DNA of 64,000 nucleotides, from contig CM072878.1 in assembly GCA_036937835.1 (NCBI GenBank), forward strand, positions 918,501 through 982,500, written 5' to 3'. Origin of the DNA: Pampus argenteus (taxonomy: Eukaryota; Chordata; Actinopteri; Scombriformes; Stromateidae). The notes beneath the pieces are model-generated. The model did not search any database. It was not told where the DNA came from and saw only the letters and a list, made by a program, of their open reading frames with translations. Below are positions 60,076 through 64,000 of this stretch, in pieces. A program made the translations under genes and the position numbers. Position 1 is the first letter of the stretch, and each line of letters starts with the position of its first letter.

Positions 60076-61303
60076 CAGAAAGTTTTCAGACTCCTTTAAA
60101 CTTTTCACTCTTTGTTTTATTGCAACCATTTGCTAAAAATCAAAAAAGTTTTTTATTTCTCATGAATGTACACTCAGCACCCAATCTTGACAGAAAAAAA
60201 ACAAAATAATCTTTCGCAAATTTATAAAAAAAAGAAAAAGAAAAACTGAAATATCACATGGTCATAAGTATTCAGACCCTTTACTCAGTATTAAGTAGAA
60301 GCACCCTTTTGAGTAGTACAGCCATGAGTCTTCTTGGGAATGATGCAACAGGTTTTCACACCTGGATTTGGGGATCCTCTGCCATTCTTCCTTGCAGATC
60401 CTCTCCAGTTCCTTCATGTTGGATAGTGAACGTTGGTGGACAGACATTTTCAGGTCTCTCCAGAGATGCTCGATTGGATTCAGGTCAGGGCTCTGGCTGG
60501 GCCAGTCAAGAATGGTCACAGAGTTGTTCTGAAGCCACTCCTTTGTTATTTTAGCTGTGTCCTTAGGGTCATTGTCTTGTTGGAAGGTGAACCTTCGGCC
60601 CAGTCTGAGGTCCTGAGCACTCTGGAAGAGGTTTTCTTCCAGGATATCTCTGAACTTGGCCGCATTCATCTTTCCTTCATTTGCAACCAGTCGTCCTGTC
60701 CCTGCAGCTGAAAAACACCCCCATAGCATGATGCTGCCACCACCATGTTCCACTGTGGAGATTGTATTGGGCAGGTGATGAGCAGTGCCTGGTTTTCTCC
60801 AAACATAACGCTTAAGATTAATGCCAAAAACAAACTCTATGCAGGCTTTCATATGTCTTGCACTGAGGAGAGGTTATCATCAGGCCACTCTGCCATAAAG
60901 CCCTGACTGGTGGAGGCAGCAGTGATAGTTGACTTTGTGGAGCTTTCTCCCATCTCCCTACTGCATCTCTGGAGCTCAGCCACAGTGATCTTTAGGTTCT
61001 TCTTTACCTTTCTCACCAAGGCTCTTCTCCCACAATTGCTCAGTTTGGCTGGACGGCCAGGTCTAGGAAGAGTTCTGGTTGTCCCAAACTTCTTCCATTT
61101 AAGGATTATGGAGGCCACTGTGCTCTTAGGAGCTGTAAGGTCTTATATAGACAGGTGTGTGCCTTTCCTAATCAAGTCCAATCACTTTAATTAAACCCAG
61201 CTGGACTCCATAAAGGAGTAGACCATCTCAAGGAGGATCAGAAGAAATGGACAGCATGTGAGTTAAATGTGAGCGTCACAGCAAAAGGACTAAATACTTT
61301 CTG
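60076..61303 (-). mobile_element. Tc1-like transposon with both ends, defective
   Basis: Left end CAGAAAGTTTTCAGACTCC and right end AAATACTTTCTG are inverted, each next to TA (60074-60075 and 61304-61305). About 1.23 kb, a normal Tc1 size. It carries a broken transposase gene on the minus strand. Confidence 0.88.
60262..61118 (-). pseudogene. Tc1 transposase, two frames, first catalytic region missing
   Basis: N-terminal part at 60849-61118: KFGTTRTLPRPGRPAKLSNC (linker) and TVAELQRCSREMG. C-terminal part at 60262-60852: GGGSIMLWGCFSAAGTGRLV, FQQDNDPKD (second catalytic D) and WPSQSPDLNPIEHLWRDLK (catalytic E). The segment holding the first D of the DDE triad is deleted between the two, near 60850, and the frames differ. 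Not active. Confidence 0.85.
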
Positions 61304-61430
61304 TACTATCTGAAGCTAATAAGAAGCCTCTAGCTGTCCAAATGACTCAAATCAACTAGATATCTTTTAACATTAGTCTTTTAAGAGCCAAAGTCCCTCT
61401 TTTTGTTCCTATACTTCCACCACAGCTCAA

Positions 61431-61690
61431 CAGGGAAACACAAAGAGGGAATTTGATGCTAAACAGACTGTAAATGTGTCAGATATCCACTTGATATGAC
61501 TAACTCACACTGATGAAGCCTCAGAGAAGCTTCACATCTACTTTAAATGACTGTGTGGACACACTGTGGATTTGAACCTCCATCACTGACACTGAAAGCA
61601 CATTTGAAGCAGATCTTTGAACAGCCAGTATGAACAGGAGCAATGATTACAGTCACTGTTCATATGGACTTGATGTTTTAAGACAGACAG
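61431..61690. repeat. unclassified dispersed repeat, copy C
   Basis: Lies outside the b4galnt1 duplication, which shows this is an interspersed repeat and not only duplicated flank. The best preserved of the three copies, it runs on past GTGGATTTGAACCTCC. No transposon hallmark is seen. Confidence 0.6.
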
Positions 61691-64000
61691 AATCGGTCCT
61701 TTAAGCCTTAATCCTTTTTTGACCATTGTTTTATTTGGGTATGACGACATAGTCACCAAAAGAATGTAGAAGGGAAGAGAATACAACATAATTACTACAA
61801 TATAGTCTGATGGGCAATGCAGTTTGCAAAAATCTTATATTATGACTGACTGCTAGTGTTTCCGGCTACATCTTTTTTGCAGTGTCATTGTGTTCTGAGA
61901 ACTTAATTAATTAATTTGGTCAGAGATCTTGAATGACAGAAACAATTGTTAAACTCCTATCTGTTGGTACATCAAGAGGATGGAAGTAAGAAAGGCAAAT
62001 TTACTTAAGTAGTCGTAGAGTAGTAGAAGCACATTTAAGTGAGTTTATTTAATGCTTCTGTTGCTTGTTGTCTCGCTGACTTTACATGAACACACAGTAA
62101 CACCCCAATAAGAGGCTCTGGTTTCTAAGGAAGCAGTAAACACACCAGGTATCCCACCATGCTCCCTGCTTATCCCCCTTGATCTTTTAAAGTGTAAAAA
62201 ACCTGTTGCCGCCAGCAACACCAGGCACAGCAAGAGTGTGCACGTACACATGCACAGTACGGTACTAAAATCACTTTCTGTGCATTTTAATGGATAGTGG
62301 TTTAGTGCTACCATTAACAGAATAGCAGCAGTAGCAGTGATATTACATTACACTCCTACACTGCTGTTTGATGCACTTTTACATTCCCCTAAGTTAAACC
62401 ATGTTAAATTTGTTTGAATAAAGAAAGCACATAGGGATAAGTTAAGATTTCATAGACGCTACTGCTCTGGTTGATACTCCTAATTGGTCCAGTCTTATCG
62501 GTATAGTGTCTCTCTCGAAACAAATCTCAATAAAATAAGAACTATTCCTGACATCAATACTGACAGAACATTGAAATCAGTCATTATCACTGGTTTATTA
62601 CAGGTACAGCCGGTGAGGAGACGAGGGGCAGGTCTAGATGCCACCAGAAAGTATTTGATTAAATTTAATCAGGCCATTTATTTTAATTAGGGCGGCTTGG
62701 AAACTTTTAGCAAGCAGCGACTACTGAAGTACCTCAGAGTGCCACTAGACACTGGCTCTAATAGAAAGCCAATATTTCAAGCCATCTAATACGTGTGCTT
62801 TTTTGTAATTTTGCTCTGTTAATAAGATTTGTCATGTGGGCTTTTAATTGACAGCTGTGATTGACATTTTGCTCACTGGCTCTGGGACTCGTACTGAGTT
62901 TGACTATTGTCACAATGTTCTGTTTTAACGCTGGTTTAATGCTACTTGATTACGGCACCTGCACTGTTAGCACATTTTAACAAAGATGGGTGTGTTCGTG
63001 CAGCGTTGGTGCTCTGAGGTGGGAACATTTGTTAAATCCTTGACTATAAATTTCTAAATTTCAAACCGTCTCCAATGCAAACCATTGGATGATGTCACAC
63101 CTCACTATGCCCATTTAATTTATAGCAATGTGATTATTTTAACAGTTTGGAAACACAATACAGCACTAGATAATAGATAATGAGAAAATAAGGACCTTAA
63201 GGTGATTCCTGTTTAATACCTGATCTTGTGCATCCCATGTCAAAATCTAGCTGTAAGACCAGAAGGTTTCACTTTGCCTCTTCATGTGTCACAGAAATGA
63301 ACCCTAACATGACTCAATGAGGTTTTCCGTTTGGAAAAACTGAGAATGGGGACAGACATATGCTACCTGTAAAAATGTGAAAGTTGTTGCAGTATTGTGT
63401 TCTGGTATATTGAGGATACCCTCATTCTCTTCATACATTACAGTAAATGCTTTGTGTAAACTTAAAGCTGGCCATTTAATTATGTGGCACAACTTATTCA
63501 AGATTCAAGACCTTCTGTTCTCAGAGTGCTAGAAATATCTGCATATGATGTCATGTAATATATGACTGGCTGCTCACCCACAGGCTGAAAAGTATACACA
63601 GAGCAACAAAATGCAGCCAGGAATGAAAAGAACATAAGTGACAGCTGTTTTGACCCAGTTACTGTGTTTTAGTGGAGTTTTCCTTTAATAGAAAAGCACC
63701 AGTGGTAGTAATGATAATAGTGATGTGTTGAATGACTGCTTAGACACACACACTGTCTTTTTTCTCCCCAGTGTGCCACTAAATGAAAAGGGTAAAGACT
63801 TTTAAAAGCTTCATGACACCTGCTGCCGAACACAAAGTATGTTAAGAGCGGAGCAGACGTGGAATAGAAAACAAGGACAGAGCATCCACAAGGTGGAAAA
63901 CAGCGGCTGGTTTAGTTTTTTAAGATTGAAATTAATGCTTCCTTTTACACAGATACTAAAGTGAAGAGACACATATGGAGTTTGTAATCATCACAGGCAA
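61691..64000. other. non-coding region without repeats, possible regulatory block
   Basis: No gene or transposon recognised. 62560-62960 contains clustered homeodomain/TALE-type motifs (TTTTAATTAG, TTGACAG, CAGCTG, TGATTGACA) and may be a conserved non-coding element. This is an inference and was not tested by comparison. Confidence 0.3.

Overview
This window looks like nuclear DNA of a teleost fish. The only clear cellular gene is a vertebrate-type, multi-exon ganglioside glycosyltransferase with GT-AG introns. It sits among transposon families typical of ray-finned fish: CR1/L2-type LINEs, an L1-type LINE, Ty3/gypsy chromodomain retrotransposons, Tc1, hAT and pogo-like DNA transposons, and many CA/GT microsatellites. 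I see no rRNA, tRNA, CRISPR array, bacterial operon or complete virus. The species cannot be named from the sequence.

Layout. (1) 1-12.2 kb: the 3' part of a beta-1,4-N-acetylgalactosaminyltransferase 1 gene (b4galnt1, GM2/GD2 synthase), copy 1, plus strand. The window begins just upstream of its third coding exon. Intron 4 is swollen by about 5.5 kb of LINE pieces in +/-/+ order, and intron 8 carries a hAT element with a perfect 8-bp target duplication. (2) 12.2-15.3 kb: duplicated flank of copy 1, with transposon ends, a gypsy LTR fragment and two exon-like blocks on the minus strand. (3) 16-35.9 kb: a transposon island between the gene copies. It holds a 5'-truncated L1 with an open reverse-transcriptase frame, a full-length but defective gypsy element (LTRs differing at 6 of 550 positions), and a nest of LINE, pogo-like element, second gypsy and solo LTR. 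(4) 35.99-45.6 kb: copy 2 of b4galnt1, all 11 coding exons open (465 codons plus stop), with its own insertions in introns 2, 3 and 7. (5) 45.6-47.1 kb: duplicated flank of copy 2. (6) 47.1-49.7 kb: Tc1 and LINE debris. (7) 49.7-64 kb: gene-poor DNA with microsatellites, one defective Tc1 element and a possible conserved non-coding block near 62.6-62.95 kb.

The two b4galnt1 copies are nearly identical in exons and in non-repeat introns, so each serves as the other's empty-site reference. The hAT and LINE block of copy 1 and the gypsy and Tc1 of copy 2 therefore most simply inserted after the tandem duplication. Both copies keep the VDDDF metal-binding motif, so both may encode active Golgi GalNAc-transferases acting on GM3/GD3-type gangliosides.

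The best mechanistic signal is in the gypsy LTRs. A short motif of the form TTGYCAGATYGT lies about 25-30 nt after a TATA-like box in several different LTRs. In the two elements with a preserved junction it is complementary to the sequence just after the 5' LTR (10 nt and 16 nt perfect). This is the arrangement expected for self-primed reverse transcription as known in the Tf1/sushi group.
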